Shown here: in pieces, positions 8,053 to 18,332 of the stretch | How the letters are laid out: each line of letters begins with the position of its first letter | How positions within the stretch are numbered: the first letter of the stretch is position 1 | Assembly (NCBI GenBank): GCA_913046335.1 | Contig: CAJWSU010000008.1 | Coordinates: 6,224-70,223, forward strand | DNA length: 64,000 nucleotides | Reading direction: 5' to 3' | Origin: TMED109 sp002684605 | GTDB lineage: Bacteria > Pseudomonadota > Alphaproteobacteria > TMED109 | The notes under the pieces: generated by a model | Seen by the model: the letters and a program-made list of their open reading frames with translations, nothing else | Database searches by the model: none | What the model was told of the DNA's origin: nothing | Translations under genes and position numbers: made by a program

Positions 8053-10811
8053 TATACTTGTACTAACGCTTTAATGTTTTCATCTGTTTTATCATGTATT
8101 GCTTGCATTAATTTATCTTTAATTAAGTTAATTTTATTTTCTTCTATAATTTTACCACCTGTCAGATTCTTTACGTAAAAAACATCCACCGCTCTTACTC
8201 CATATGTACTTATTCTAGCTGTAGATATATGTAGTCCTATTGAAAAAAATTCACTAGCCAATGTATGTAATAGGCCTATTTTATCTTTTGAATTTATTTC
8301 TATTACCGTATGTGACCTGGAGGATAGATTGTCTATTAAAACACGAGGTTCTATTATAAACGAATCCCTTCTAGAAGGGATTTGTACACTTTGGAACTCC
8401 TTCATTAATACTTTAGGACTTCTTTCTTCCGTAATTGTTTTTCTAATGGTCTCTATAAGAATATTGAGTCTATTTTTTTGTTCAATAATTGAGGAAGCAT
8501 CTGCAGACCTAACTAAAAATGTATTAACTGTCATTCCATCTTTAGTTGTAACTATTCGTGCATCCTGAACTGATGTTCCCGCTAAAGCTAATGCTGTGCA
8601 AGTTCTTGCAAACAAGCCTAAATGATCTTGAGTATAAATTGAGACCTCTGTCACGCCTTGGTCTTTTAATGGTTCAATAAAAATTTTTAATTTTAAATTT
8701 TCTTTATCTGCACCTATAATTAAATTCGCATGTCGTAAATGAACATCAGAGCTTATATTCGTCCAATAGTATGAATAGAATCGATCAGCATATGTTTTAA
8801 ACTCTTGGTCATTCCATTTAATTAATGAATCTCTCAACTGGTTCCTGGACTTTTCTTCCCTAATTATTCTGGACTTTTGATCCCCTCCACCATTTATTTC
8901 CATTAAAGTTTCATCATAAACAACCTTTAATAAATTGTCTTTCCAACTGTTCCATATTTCTGGACCAACTGCTGTAATATCTGCTACGGTTAATACATAT
9001 AATAATCGTAATAATTCTGCAGATTGTATTTTATTTTTTAGATCAATAATAGTCTTCGGATCCTGAAGGTCTCTTTTAAAAGCAATCGTGGATAATAAAA
9101 GATGGTTTTCTACTAACCAAATTACAGTTTCCACCTCATCAGAAAGCAGCCCAAACTTTGGGCATAAATTTTTTGCTACTTGCCCTCCTAGTATTGAATG
9201 GTCTCCTCCTCTACCCTTTGCTATATCATGCAGAAATAATGCAATATATAAAACTTTTTTTGATACTATATTTTTTAAAACTTTAGATGCTAATCCATAT
9301 TTGGTTTCATATTCTCCATTGTCTATTTTTCTGAGAATACCAATAGCATTTATCGTATGTTCATCTACAGTATAAGTATGGTACATGTCGTGCTGCACTC
9401 TTGCGACAACTTTTTGAAAATCTGGAATAAACCGTCCAAGAACCCCTGTTTCATTCATATTTCTTAAAACTTTATCTGAATTCCTTAAATTTGTAAGAAT
9501 ATTAATAAAGTAATGATTAGCCTTTATATCATTGCGAATATCATCTATTTTTCTAATATTTAATTTAATTAAGTTAGTTAACTCATTACTTAAATTTAAA
9601 TTAAATTCTGCTGAAAAGTCATATGCTTTAAATATATCAATTGGCTCAATACTTTTTATACCTTTTGCTAAATATATTTTATTATTATAAAACTCAAAAA
9701 TTCCATTTTTATTTTTTTTAAATTTAAAAACTAGATTTTTTACTAAAGAATTAGGCTTATCAAAGTTTTTATTTTCTATGTTTTCTAATACACTCTTAGT
9801 TAGATAACCTACTTCTTTTGCAAACAAATAATAATGTTTCATAAGTCGTTCTATAGGAATAGAACCAGCATGATTAGTATAGCCTAATTTTTCGGCTATC
9901 AATAATTGTAAGTCAAATGTTAATCTGTCTGAATCATTCGTTCCATAATAATGCATTATTGCTCTTAAATTCATAAAATATTTTTCTGCTTTATCATAAA
10001 ATAATGCTTCCTTTTTAGTCATTATTCCTAATTCTATATAGTCTGCTGAGTTATTAACTTGATACATGAAAGAAATGATCCATCTAATAGTATTTAAATC
10101 TCTCAAGCCTCCTTTACATTCCTTAATATTTGGTTCTAAAAGATATCTAGAATCTCCCATTTTTTTATGCCGTAAATCTCTTTCTTTTAATTTGGTATAA
10201 AAAAAATTATTTTTTTCTTTATTTAAAATTTCTGACTTGAATAATCCATTAAACTTAAGCCATAAGTCTTGGTTTCCAGATATAAGCCTTGCATCTAATA
10301 ATGCGGTGCAGATAGTATTATCTGCTCTAGCTTTTATAATAGTTTCTTCTAAACTCCTTACAGCATAGCCAACCTTAAGTTTTAAGTCCCATAATAAATA
10401 TAATAGAGTTTCTACAATCTTCTCTATTCTTGGTGTCATTTTATAAGGCGTCAAAATGAGCAAGTCTATATCAGACCCTGGTGATAGATTTCCTCTGCCA
10501 TACCCACCAACGGTGATTACTGCTAATTTATCAGAAGTGGTAGGGTTAGCTATAGGAAAAGCAAAATTATTGATCGCATCAAAAGCAGTTAATATTACTG
10601 CATCTATCATTTTTGCCCTTAGCTCACCAGAGCCAACACCGTCCTTATTTTCCATATATATGTTTTTTATATTTACTGAATGTTTATCAATAAACTTCTT
10701 AAGTATAGGAAGTAAATTCTGTTTAAATGAAGTTCTAGAAGTTTTCTCATGTATAGATATTTCTATATCATGTATTAATTCTTTTCGATTAAAGTGATAT
10801 TTATTAACCAC
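8052..10811 (-). CDS. glnD: [Protein-PII] uridylyltransferase/uridylyl-removing enzyme GlnD
   Basis: 919 residues with the full domain order: a nucleotidyltransferase domain with GGYGRGNLSPGSDIDLLIL (about residues 101-119; Gly-rich loop and DxD), the GlnE/GlnD-type helical domain (SRYLLEPNIKECKGGLRDL), an HD domain (LFLHDIAKGRGGDHS, around residue 530), and two C-terminal ACT domains (EVSIYTQDHLGLFART and VIEINSKDKIGLLHTLASEF). GlnD adds or removes UMP on PII proteins according to glutamine level, which sets nitrogen assimilation. It sits between mutS (19 bases) and murJ (1-base overlap). No glnB is present in the window. Confidence 0.97.
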   Translation of the reverse strand: MVNKYHFNRKELIHDIEISIHEKTSRTSFKQNLLPILKKFIDKHSVNIKNIYMENKDGVGSGELRAKMIDAVILTAFDAINNFAFPIANPTTSDKLAVITVGGYGRGNLSPGSDIDLLILTPYKMTPRIEKIVETLLYLLWDLKLKVGYAVRSLEETIIKARADNTICTALLDARLISGNQDLWLKFNGLFKSEILNKEKNNFFYTKLKERDLRHKKMGDSRYLLEPNIKECKGGLRDLNTIRWIISFMYQVNNSADYIELGIMTKKEALFYDKAEKYFMNLRAIMHYYGTNDSDRLTFDLQLLIAEKLGYTNHAGSIPIERLMKHYYLFAKEVGYLTKSVLENIENKNFDKPNSLVKNLVFKFKKNKNGIFEFYNNKIYLAKGIKSIEPIDIFKAYDFSAEFNLNLSNELTNLIKLNIRKIDDIRNDIKANHYFINILTNLRNSDKVLRNMNETGVLGRFIPDFQKVVARVQHDMYHTYTVDEHTINAIGILRKIDNGEYETKYGLASKVLKNIVSKKVLYIALFLHDIAKGRGGDHSILGGQVAKNLCPKFGLLSDEVETVIWLVENHLLLSTIAFKRDLQDPKTIIDLKNKIQSAELLRLLYVLTVADITAVGPEIWNSWKDNLLKVVYDETLMEINGGGDQKSRIIREEKSRNQLRDSLIKWNDQEFKTYADRFYSYYWTNISSDVHLRHANLIIGADKENLKLKIFIEPLKDQGVTEVSIYTQDHLGLFARTCTALALAGTSVQDARIVTTKDGMTVNTFLVRSADASSIIEQKNRLNILIETIRKTITEERSPKVLMKEFQSVQIPSRRDSFIIEPRVLIDNLSSRSHTVIEINSKDKIGLLHTLASEFFSIGLHISTARISTYGVRAVDVFYVKNLTGGKIIEENKINLIKDKLMQAIHDKTDENIKALVQV

Positions 10812-10830
10812 ATCTTTTTCCTATTTTTAA

Positions 10831-13527
10831 TTATTCTAACTCTTTTAGTCTTTTAACATATACATATAACTTATCTAAAGCTTCTTTAGGAGACAAAGTA
10901 TCTAAATTAATAGCTGACACGTCATCAATTAAACTATTAACAATTTTTATTTTGTTTTTATTTTTGTTAATTGTTACATTTTTGACTTCTTTTTTTTGGC
11001 TATCTAAATTAGCTTGAGTGCCTGATGCTTCAAATTCTTCTAAAATTTTCTTAGCTCGCGCTAAAACTGAATTTGGAATTCCTGCTAAAGAGGCAACATG
11101 TATGCCATAAGAACCTTTGGCTACTCCTTGAATAACGGTATATAGAAATATTACCTTATTTTCCCATTCTTTTACCTGCATAGTATGACAAGATAGAGAT
11201 TTAAGAGTATCAGATAATTTAGTTAATTCATGGTAATGTGTAGCAAAGAGAGTTCTACATTCTGAATTATTATGTAAGTGTTCTAAAATAGACCACGCAA
11301 GAGAAAGGCCATCATAAGTAGAGGTGCCTCTTCCAACTTCATCCATAATTACTAATGATCTTTTTCCTGCCTGATTTAAAATTGCAGCAGTTTCTAACAT
11401 TTCCACCATAAAAGTTGAACGGCCACTTGCTAGATCATCTGAAGAACCAACTCTACTAAATAATGCATCGACTATTCCTATTGAAGCTCTTTTTGCAGGA
11501 ACATATGACCCTGCCTGTGCAAGAATTGTTATAAGAGCATTTTGCCTCAAAAACGTTGATTTTCCTGCCATATTAGGGCCTGTCAAAAGCCATATTTTAT
11601 CTTCTTTTTTTAGATGACAATCGTTACTAAAAAATTTACTTTCTCCACTCTTCTGCATGACCAATTCAACAGATGGATGCCTGCCTCCTATTATTTTTAA
11701 GCTTTGGTCATTTAAAATAGATGGTCTGACAAAATTATTTAATATAGATACTTCTGCTAAGGAAGAAACTACATCCAAACGTGAAAGAGCGTAAGATATA
11801 TTAGCTAAAGTTTCATGTTGAGTATTTATTAACCCTTTAACTTCTTCAAATATACGGACCTCAATTTCTATTGCTTTTTCTGCGGCATTACTTATAGATT
11901 CAGAAAGTTTAGAAAGGTCCTCTGTCACAAAACGTGCTGCCCCCTTTAGCGATTGCCTAGGAATAAACCTTTCTGAATTTTCAATTTCTAAAAATTTATT
12001 TTTTTGTAATTGAGTAACTTCAAAAAAATATCCTATTACATTATTATATTTAATCTTAAGTGATGTTAGTCCTGTTTTTAATTTTTCTTCTGCTTCCATT
12101 TCTAAAATGTGCTGCCTACTTTTATCTCGAAAAGACCGCACTTCATCTAGTTCTTTTGAATATCCCTTTTTAACGAAACCTCCATCTTTTAAAAAAAGTG
12201 GTAAGTTATCGGAAAGAATTTTTTTTAATGTATTTAATAATGCATGACATTGGCCTAGATTTTTCTTAAGTTCTATAAAGCCTTTTGGAATATTTTTATT
12301 CAAAATATTTTCTAAATTATGTGCTGACTCTATTCCCAGTTTTATGGATCTAATATCCCTTGGCCCGCCTCTAGAAAGAACTACCCTAGCTTTTGCCCTA
12401 TCTATGTCAGCTGAAGCTTTTAATATTTTTCTAATATTTTCTCTTACTTTATCTTCCTCGATCAAAAACTCAATCATATCTAAACGACTATTAATTTCTT
12501 CAATGTCGGTTAAAGGCGCAGAAATATCTTTGTCTAACTGCCTCGTTCCTACAGCAGTTAATGTCATATCTACAGCATCTATTAAACTTCCTTTTTTATG
12601 ACCGTCTAAAGTTTCATTGATTTCAAGGCTTTTTCTCGTAGAGCTATCTATTCTCATCAGCGCTTCATTTTTTATAGATTTAGGAAATCTGATAGGAGGC
12701 AAATTACCCTTTTGAGTCAAGGAAACATAATCCAATAAAGACCAACAAGTTATAGTTTCGTTTTCTGAAAAACTGCCAAAAGAAGACAATGTTTTAACAC
12801 CATAATGAAAACAAATTAATTTTTCTGCTTTTTTACTATTATTTATACTTTGAATTAAGGGAGAGATAATGCAGTCAAAAGTTTTCTTTATTAAGTTTGA
12901 ATAGTAATTATCTACTTTATCCAGAAGTAAAATTTCTCTCGGTCGAACTCTTGCAATAACGGATAAAAATGTATATTTAGTGCATGATTCTGTATAAAGC
13001 TCTCCGGTAGAAACATCTAACCAAGCTATTCCTATTTTTTCATTACTAGTAGATATAGAAAGTAAAAAATTATTTTTACCTGCGTCTAACAAAGTTTCTT
13101 CTGTTAATGTTCCTGGAGTAACTATTCTTACTACTTCTCTATTAACTAATGCTTTATTTCCACCTCTTAATTTAGCTTCCTTAGGGCTTTCAGTTTGTTC
13201 ACATATAGCTACTTTGTAATTATTTTTTGTTAACTTTTCTAGGTAAGGCAGATATGCATGATATGGCACACCACACATAGGAACAGGATTTCCATCATAT
13301 TTTCCTCTACTAGTAAGCGCAATATCTAGTTCTTTAGATGCAATTACAGCGTCCTCAAAAAACAATTCATAAAAATCTCCCATTCTAAAAAAGAGCAAGC
13401 TATCCAAATTATCTGATTTAATTTCTAAAAACTGTTGAAACATTGGGGTTGTTTTTAACAAGGCTTCACCATTAACTTTTGATAATAGTGGGAGTGATTG
13501 TTGTTCTAATTCATTATCAGCTGACAT
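10831..13527 (-). CDS. mutS: DNA mismatch repair ATPase MutS
   Basis: 898 residues of MutS1 type. The mismatch-binding domain has FFRMGDFYELFFEDA (the Phe-x-Glu of DFYELF, about residues 46-60) and the ATPase domain has TGPNMAGKSTFLRQ (Walker A), DEVGRGTSTYDG (Walker B) and FATHYHELTKL. It recognises mismatches and small loops with MutL. The C-terminal ~70 residues are lysine-rich and variable. It is the first gene of a minus-strand series reaching nfuA, and diverges from maeB across a 187-base gap that should hold both promoters. Confidence 0.97.
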   Translation of the reverse strand: MSADNELEQQSLPLLSKVNGEALLKTTPMFQQFLEIKSDNLDSLLFFRMGDFYELFFEDAVIASKELDIALTSRGKYDGNPVPMCGVPYHAYLPYLEKLTKNNYKVAICEQTESPKEAKLRGGNKALVNREVVRIVTPGTLTEETLLDAGKNNFLLSISTSNEKIGIAWLDVSTGELYTESCTKYTFLSVIARVRPREILLLDKVDNYYSNLIKKTFDCIISPLIQSINNSKKAEKLICFHYGVKTLSSFGSFSENETITCWSLLDYVSLTQKGNLPPIRFPKSIKNEALMRIDSSTRKSLEINETLDGHKKGSLIDAVDMTLTAVGTRQLDKDISAPLTDIEEINSRLDMIEFLIEEDKVRENIRKILKASADIDRAKARVVLSRGGPRDIRSIKLGIESAHNLENILNKNIPKGFIELKKNLGQCHALLNTLKKILSDNLPLFLKDGGFVKKGYSKELDEVRSFRDKSRQHILEMEAEEKLKTGLTSLKIKYNNVIGYFFEVTQLQKNKFLEIENSERFIPRQSLKGAARFVTEDLSKLSESISNAAEKAIEIEVRIFEEVKGLINTQHETLANISYALSRLDVVSSLAEVSILNNFVRPSILNDQSLKIIGGRHPSVELVMQKSGESKFFSNDCHLKKEDKIWLLTGPNMAGKSTFLRQNALITILAQAGSYVPAKRASIGIVDALFSRVGSSDDLASGRSTFMVEMLETAAILNQAGKRSLVIMDEVGRGTSTYDGLSLAWSILEHLHNNSECRTLFATHYHELTKLSDTLKSLSCHTMQVKEWENKVIFLYTVIQGVAKGSYGIHVASLAGIPNSVLARAKKILEEFEASGTQANLDSQKKEVKNVTINKNKNKIKIVNSLIDDVSAINLDTLSPKEALDKLYVYVKRLKELE

Positions 13528-13714
13528 TGTTATTTCTCTAATAAAAACAAATTAATATTGGATCTTTAATGTAACATATTGATCAAATTTTCTCATGAAA
13601 AATATATACATGATAAACAGAAAAGTAATTAGTAGAAATTCGGTATTAAATAGATGGACGTTATTTATTATAAGCTGTAATCTTAGAACTATGTCAATTA
13701 TACAGGATTAATAA

Positions 13715-16003
13715 ATGCCAAAATCTTCGCAACCTATCGATGCTCTAAATTTTCATTCAAAAGGAAAACCCGGTAAATTAGAAATAGCACCAACAAAACC
13801 TTTAACGACTGCTAGAGATTTATCTCTTGCTTATTCTCCAGGAGTTGCCGTTCCTTGTTTAGAAATAGAAAAGAACCCTTCTTCTGCCTATGACTATACC
13901 GCTAAAGGTAATATGGTTGCTGTAATATCTAATGGAACAGCCGTTCTAGGTTTAGGAAATATTGGAGCACTTGCTTCTAAACCTGTCATGGAAGGAAAAG
14001 CAGTTCTATTCAAAAGATTTGCCGATATTGATGGTATAGATTTAGAAGTAAATACTCAAGATGCAGATGAATTTATTAATAGCGTAAAATTTTTAGGTAA
14101 ATCTTGGGGAGGAATAAATCTCGAAGATATTAAAGCTCCAGAATGTTTTATAATTGAGGAAAAACTATCTGAACTATTAGATATACCTGTTTTTCATGAT
14201 GACCAGCATGGCACTGCCATAATAGCAGCAGCAGGTCTTATTAATGCCTTAGATATTACAAATAGAAAAATTGATAATTTTACTATGGTAGTAAATGGCG
14301 CTGGTGCCGCGGGAATTGCTTGTGCGGAATTATTAAATGCTATGGGAATGCCAAAAAAGAATATCATTATGTGTGATACTAAAGGTATTATTCATAGAGA
14401 AAGAACTGATCTGAATCAGTGGAAATCAGCCCATGCAATTACAACTAAGAAGCGTTCTTTAGCAGAAGCCTTAGATGGAGCGGATGTTGCCTTTGGATTA
14501 TCTGTAAAAGGCGCTTTTACTAAAGACATGATGAAAAAAATGGCGCCTAATCCTATTGTTTTTGCTATGGCTAATCCAGATCCAGAAATAACGCCAGAAC
14601 AACTAAAGGAAGTTCGTCCAGACGCAATTATTGCAACAGGTAGATCCGACTATCCCAATCAAGTTAATAATGTTTTAGGTTTTCCCTTTATTTTTAGAGG
14701 TGCTTTAGATGCCAGGGCATCAAGGATAAATATGGAAATGAAAATCGCGGCAACAAATGCTTTGGCACAATTAGCGAGGCAAGATGTTCCTGATGAAGTC
14801 GCTGCAGCATATAGTGGTGCAGAATTACATTATGGACCTCAATATATAATTCCGACACCTTTTGACCCTAGACTTATAACCACTATACCTCCAGCAGTAG
14901 CTAAAGCCGCGGCCGATACAGGTGTTGCACAGAAGCCAATAAAAGATGATTTAAAATATCATAGAGAATTAGCTATGAGATTGGACCAGACAGCTTCTAT
15001 GATACAAATGATCTCTTCAAGAGTAAAAGATAATCCTAAAAAAATGGTTTTTGCAGAAGGGGAGGAAGAAAGAATCATCAGAGCCGCCTATCAATGGAAT
15101 AAATCTGGCTATGGAGATTCCATATTAATAGGAAGAAAAAGTAGAGTATTAGAAGCAATAGAAAATTTAGGCTTAGATCCAAATCAAAAAGGTATAGAAA
15201 TTTTAAATGCAAAAATTAGTAAACATAATGACCATTATGCCGATTTTTTATATTCCAAACTACAAAGATCAGGTTTTCTAAAAAGAGACTGCATAAGACT
15301 TATTAACCAAGATAGAAATAGTTTTGCTGCATGTATAATTGCTACAGGTGATGCTGATGCCATGGTAACTGGAACAACTAGAAATTATTACGCGAGTTTA
15401 AAAGATATTAAACGCGTTCTTGCTATAGAAAAAGATAAGATTTTGTTTGGTCTATCTATAATGATCACAAGAACAAGAACACTTTTTATTGCTGATAGTA
15501 CCGTTATTCACACTCCTACATCTGAACAATTAGCAGATATTGCAGTACAAGCAGCAAATGAAGCAAAGGCACTTGGGCATACCCCAAGAGTTGCATTACT
15601 CTCTTTTGCAAATTTTGGTAACCCTACTATGAACGGAACAGAGCGTATTCATGAAGCTATAGAAATATTAAATAAGCGAAAAGTAGACTTTGAGTACGAT
15701 GGTGAAATGAGTGCAGATGTTGCCCTTAATAAAGAGTTATTAGAACTATATCCTTTTAGTAGACTATCTGAACCGGCAAATATTTTAATAATGCCTGGCT
15801 TACACTCTGCTAATATTGCTGCAAAGCTTTTAGGTCAAGTAGGAGGGGGGGAAGTTTTAGGACCATTATTAACTGGTTTTTGTAAACCAGTTCAAATAAT
15901 GCCTATGGGAGCAAATGTTAGTGAAATATTGAATTATGCTATGTTTGCAGCCCACGAAGTGAAAGATAATAATCAAAAAGTCAAAAAAACTAAAGTAGGT
16001 TAA
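13715..16003 (+). CDS. maeB: NADP-type malic enzyme with C-terminal phosphotransacetylase-like domain
   Basis: 762 residues with the usual MaeB layout: a malic enzyme N-terminal domain (LSLAYSPGVAVPCLEI, about residues 36-51; FHDDQHGTAIIAAAGLINAL with the metal-binding Asp pair), an NAD(P)-binding domain (VVNGAGAAGIACAELL), then from about residue 430 a PTA_PTB domain (KMVFAEGEEERIIRAAYQW). It oxidatively decarboxylates malate to pyruvate; the PTA-like part is thought to be regulatory (acetyl-CoA). CAGGA precedes the ATG. The gene ends by overlapping the ppk1 stop from the other strand by 4 bases, with no terminator between. Translation contains a short G run (15844-15851) but the frame is intact. 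Confidence 0.96.
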   Translation: MPKSSQPIDALNFHSKGKPGKLEIAPTKPLTTARDLSLAYSPGVAVPCLEIEKNPSSAYDYTAKGNMVAVISNGTAVLGLGNIGALASKPVMEGKAVLFKRFADIDGIDLEVNTQDADEFINSVKFLGKSWGGINLEDIKAPECFIIEEKLSELLDIPVFHDDQHGTAIIAAAGLINALDITNRKIDNFTMVVNGAGAAGIACAELLNAMGMPKKNIIMCDTKGIIHRERTDLNQWKSAHAITTKKRSLAEALDGADVAFGLSVKGAFTKDMMKKMAPNPIVFAMANPDPEITPEQLKEVRPDAIIATGRSDYPNQVNNVLGFPFIFRGALDARASRINMEMKIAATNALAQLARQDVPDEVAAAYSGAELHYGPQYIIPTPFDPRLITTIPPAVAKAAADTGVAQKPIKDDLKYHRELAMRLDQTASMIQMISSRVKDNPKKMVFAEGEEERIIRAAYQWNKSGYGDSILIGRKSRVLEAIENLGLDPNQKGIEILNAKISKHNDHYADFLYSKLQRSGFLKRDCIRLINQDRNSFAACIIATGDADAMVTGTTRNYYASLKDIKRVLAIEKDKILFGLSIMITRTRTLFIADSTVIHTPTSEQLADIAVQAANEAKALGHTPRVALLSFANFGNPTMNGTERIHEAIEILNKRKVDFEYDGEMSADVALNKELLELYPFSRLSEPANILIMPGLHSANIAAKLLGQVGGGEVLGPLLTGFCKPVQIMPMGANVSEILNYAMFAAHEVKDNNQKVKKTKVG

Positions 16004-18159
16004 TAATCGAAAAGCCTAATTTCTTCTGGTTTACTTTTATTTAAGTCTTGGCCTCTTCCAGATAAACTTGGATTTTTTATGAAATACTCATGAGCAGAAA
16101 TTTTTGTTCTATCATGTTTTAATCTGTTATAATTTCCCTGATTATCCATCTCCCAGCTTTGGTTAACATCATTTAAGCTAACTACCATAATTTGCTTAAG
16201 TATTTGTGCATGAACAGTATGGTTTTTAATAGGGATTAGCAGCTCTACTCTTCTATCAAAATTTCTCTGCATTAAATCAGCACTTGAAATAAAAACTTTA
16301 TTTTTAGAAGAAGGCATTTTTCTTCCTGCTGCAAAACAGTATATTCTTCCATGTTCTAAGAACCTGCCTATAATGCTTTTTACCTTAATGTTTTCTGATA
16401 AATTTGGAACTCCTGGCTTTAAACAACAAACTCCTCTGACAATTAAGTCTATTTTAACTCCACTTGAACTAGCTTTATAAAGAGCGTTTATAATAATAGG
16501 GTCTACTATGGCGTTACATTTCAACCATATACCTGAGGGCTTACCTGATTTAGCATTTATAATTTCCTCATCAATTAATTTTAATAGTTTTTTTCTTAAT
16601 CCCTTAGGAGCGGCTTCTATTAAGCTCCAATTATCTGTATCATTATGTCCTGTTACCATATTAAAAAAACGGGAAGCATCTAACGTATAATCAATATTAC
16701 AAGTAAATAATGATAAATCTGTATAAATTCTAGCTGTAGTAGGGTGATAATTACCTGTTCCAAAGTGAACATATGTATTAAGCTTTTTTGCTTCTCTTCT
16801 AACCACTAAAGAAACTTTAGCATGTGTTTTTAAATCAACGACTCCATAAACAACATGTACCCCTGCTTTTTCTAAATCTTGAGAAAGTTTAATATTAGCT
16901 TCTTCTTGAAAACGTGCTTTTAATTCCACAACTGCCGTAACTGATTTCCCAGCTTCGGCAGCTTCAATTAAAGACTCAATTATTGGAGAACGATCTGTCT
17001 TAGTCCTATATAATGTTTGCTTTATCGCAACTACATTGGGATCTTTGGCTGCTTGTTTTAAAAAATCTACAACTACATCAAAACTCTCATATGGATGGTG
17101 CACAACAAGATCTTTGTTTTTAATCGCTTTAAATATATTATCTCCCGCATCTCTAATTCTTTCTGGAAAGCGTGCTTCAAATTTCTTAAAGCATAGCCTT
17201 TTAGGTCCAGCATTATATATTTCTATCAAACTAGAAATTCCTATAATTCCATCTATTTCAACAATATCTTCTGGATTGACTTCTAACGAATCAATAATCA
17301 TATTTTTAATAATTTTAGGACAACTCTTATCTATTTTTAATCTAACCACTTTTCCACGCCTTCTAGTGCGAAGTTGCTTCTGAAAAGAAATTACAAGATC
17401 TTCTGCTTCTTCTTGAAACTCTACATCACTATCTCTTATTACTCTGAATAATCCTCCTCCTAAAAAATCATACCCATCAAATATTTTAGTACTAAATAAC
17501 ATTAACATTTCTTCTAAAGGGATCATCTTAAGAGTGTCTTTATTACTCTCGATCTCTATAAATCTTGGCAAAATAGTTGGCAATGGTAAAAGCGCATTTC
17601 TCTTTTTATTATTATTTTTATGTTTTAACTGAACGCTTAAAACTAATCCCAAATTACCTACAAAAGGAAATGGGTGAGCAGGATCTATAGCAAGGGGAGT
17701 CAAAACCGGTAAAACATTAGCTTCAAAATATTCTGCACATTGTTCTTTTTCTTTAGTACTTAAAGAGTTTTTTGATAAAATATGAATATTATTTTCACTC
17801 ATTTTTTCTTTAAGTTTCTTCCATGTTGTTTGCTGGTTTTTCATTAATAAATTAGCTTTTTGATTCACTTCACTTAATTGCTCTTGAGGTAACATCCCAT
17901 CAGAACTTTTAATATTAACTCCTTCGTCAACTTGCGCGTGCAACCCAGCCACTCTCACCATATAAAATTCGTCTAGGTTGCTGCCAGAAATAGAAAGGAA
18001 TTTAAGGTTTTCTAAAATTGGGTGATTTGTATTATTAGCCTCATCTAGAACTCTTTGATTAAAAGCGATCCAAGATAATTCTCTATTGATATAAGAACTA
18101 TGTGAGTCATGGAAGTTTTTATGGTTTAATATGGAACTAATTTTTTTTTCACTCTTCAT
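16000..18159 (-). CDS. ppk1: Polyphosphate kinase 1
   Basis: About 719 residues when started at the ATG at 18159 (MKSEKKISS), which gives the normal Ppk1 length; a longer frame exists up to 18252 but its extra 31 residues are hydrophobic and unlike the family. SSYINRELSWIAFNQRVLDEA is the classic Ppk1 start. The autophosphorylated-His region is YVHFGTGNYHPTTARIYTD, and a second active-site segment is FLEHGRIYCFAAG. The enzyme makes polyphosphate from ATP reversibly. It lies next to a PHO4-type transporter, an ArsR regulator and a CYTH-like protein, which may form a phosphate/polyphosphate neighbourhood. Confidence 0.95.
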   Translation of the reverse strand: MKSEKKISSILNHKNFHDSHSSYINRELSWIAFNQRVLDEANNTNHPILENLKFLSISGSNLDEFYMVRVAGLHAQVDEGVNIKSSDGMLPQEQLSEVNQKANLLMKNQQTTWKKLKEKMSENNIHILSKNSLSTKEKEQCAEYFEANVLPVLTPLAIDPAHPFPFVGNLGLVLSVQLKHKNNNKKRNALLPLPTILPRFIEIESNKDTLKMIPLEEMLMLFSTKIFDGYDFLGGGLFRVIRDSDVEFQEEAEDLVISFQKQLRTRRRGKVVRLKIDKSCPKIIKNMIIDSLEVNPEDIVEIDGIIGISSLIEIYNAGPKRLCFKKFEARFPERIRDAGDNIFKAIKNKDLVVHHPYESFDVVVDFLKQAAKDPNVVAIKQTLYRTKTDRSPIIESLIEAAEAGKSVTAVVELKARFQEEANIKLSQDLEKAGVHVVYGVVDLKTHAKVSLVVRREAKKLNTYVHFGTGNYHPTTARIYTDLSLFTCNIDYTLDASRFFNMVTGHNDTDNWSLIEAAPKGLRKKLLKLIDEEIINAKSGKPSGIWLKCNAIVDPIIINALYKASSSGVKIDLIVRGVCCLKPGVPNLSENIKVKSIIGRFLEHGRIYCFAAGRKMPSSKNKVFISSADLMQRNFDRRVELLIPIKNHTVHAQILKQIMVVSLNDVNQSWEMDNQGNYNRLKHDRTKISAHEYFIKNPSLSGRGQDLNKSKPEEIRLFDY

Positions 18160-18268
18160 AACAACTACTCTTAATTTTAATATAATTAAATAATATGAAC
18201 GCTTTATTAATAGAATATTTAAGTTTATGTTTATAAACTTATGAGCATTCAAATAAATTATTACATAA

Positions 18269-18308
18269 CATAAAAAAGGTGATAAAGCTATATTTAACCT
18301 TTTTTATG
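18269..18308 (-). terminator. Possible terminator after the PHO4-type transporter
   Basis: Two 12-base arms, CATAAAAAAGGT (18269-18280) and ACCTTTTTTATG (18297-18308), pair perfectly around a 16-base loop. Read on the minus strand it lies just downstream of the transporter stop. The tract after it is only moderately T-rich and the stem is AT-rich, so it may be a weak terminator or an RNA-stabilising hairpin between the transporter and ppk1. Confidence 0.45.
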
Positions 18309-18332
18309 CTATAATATTTTTTTTATGATAGT

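Noticed and set aside
13715..16003. Malic enzyme fused to a phosphotransacetylase as a novel fusion
   Set aside because: This is the normal architecture of MaeB.
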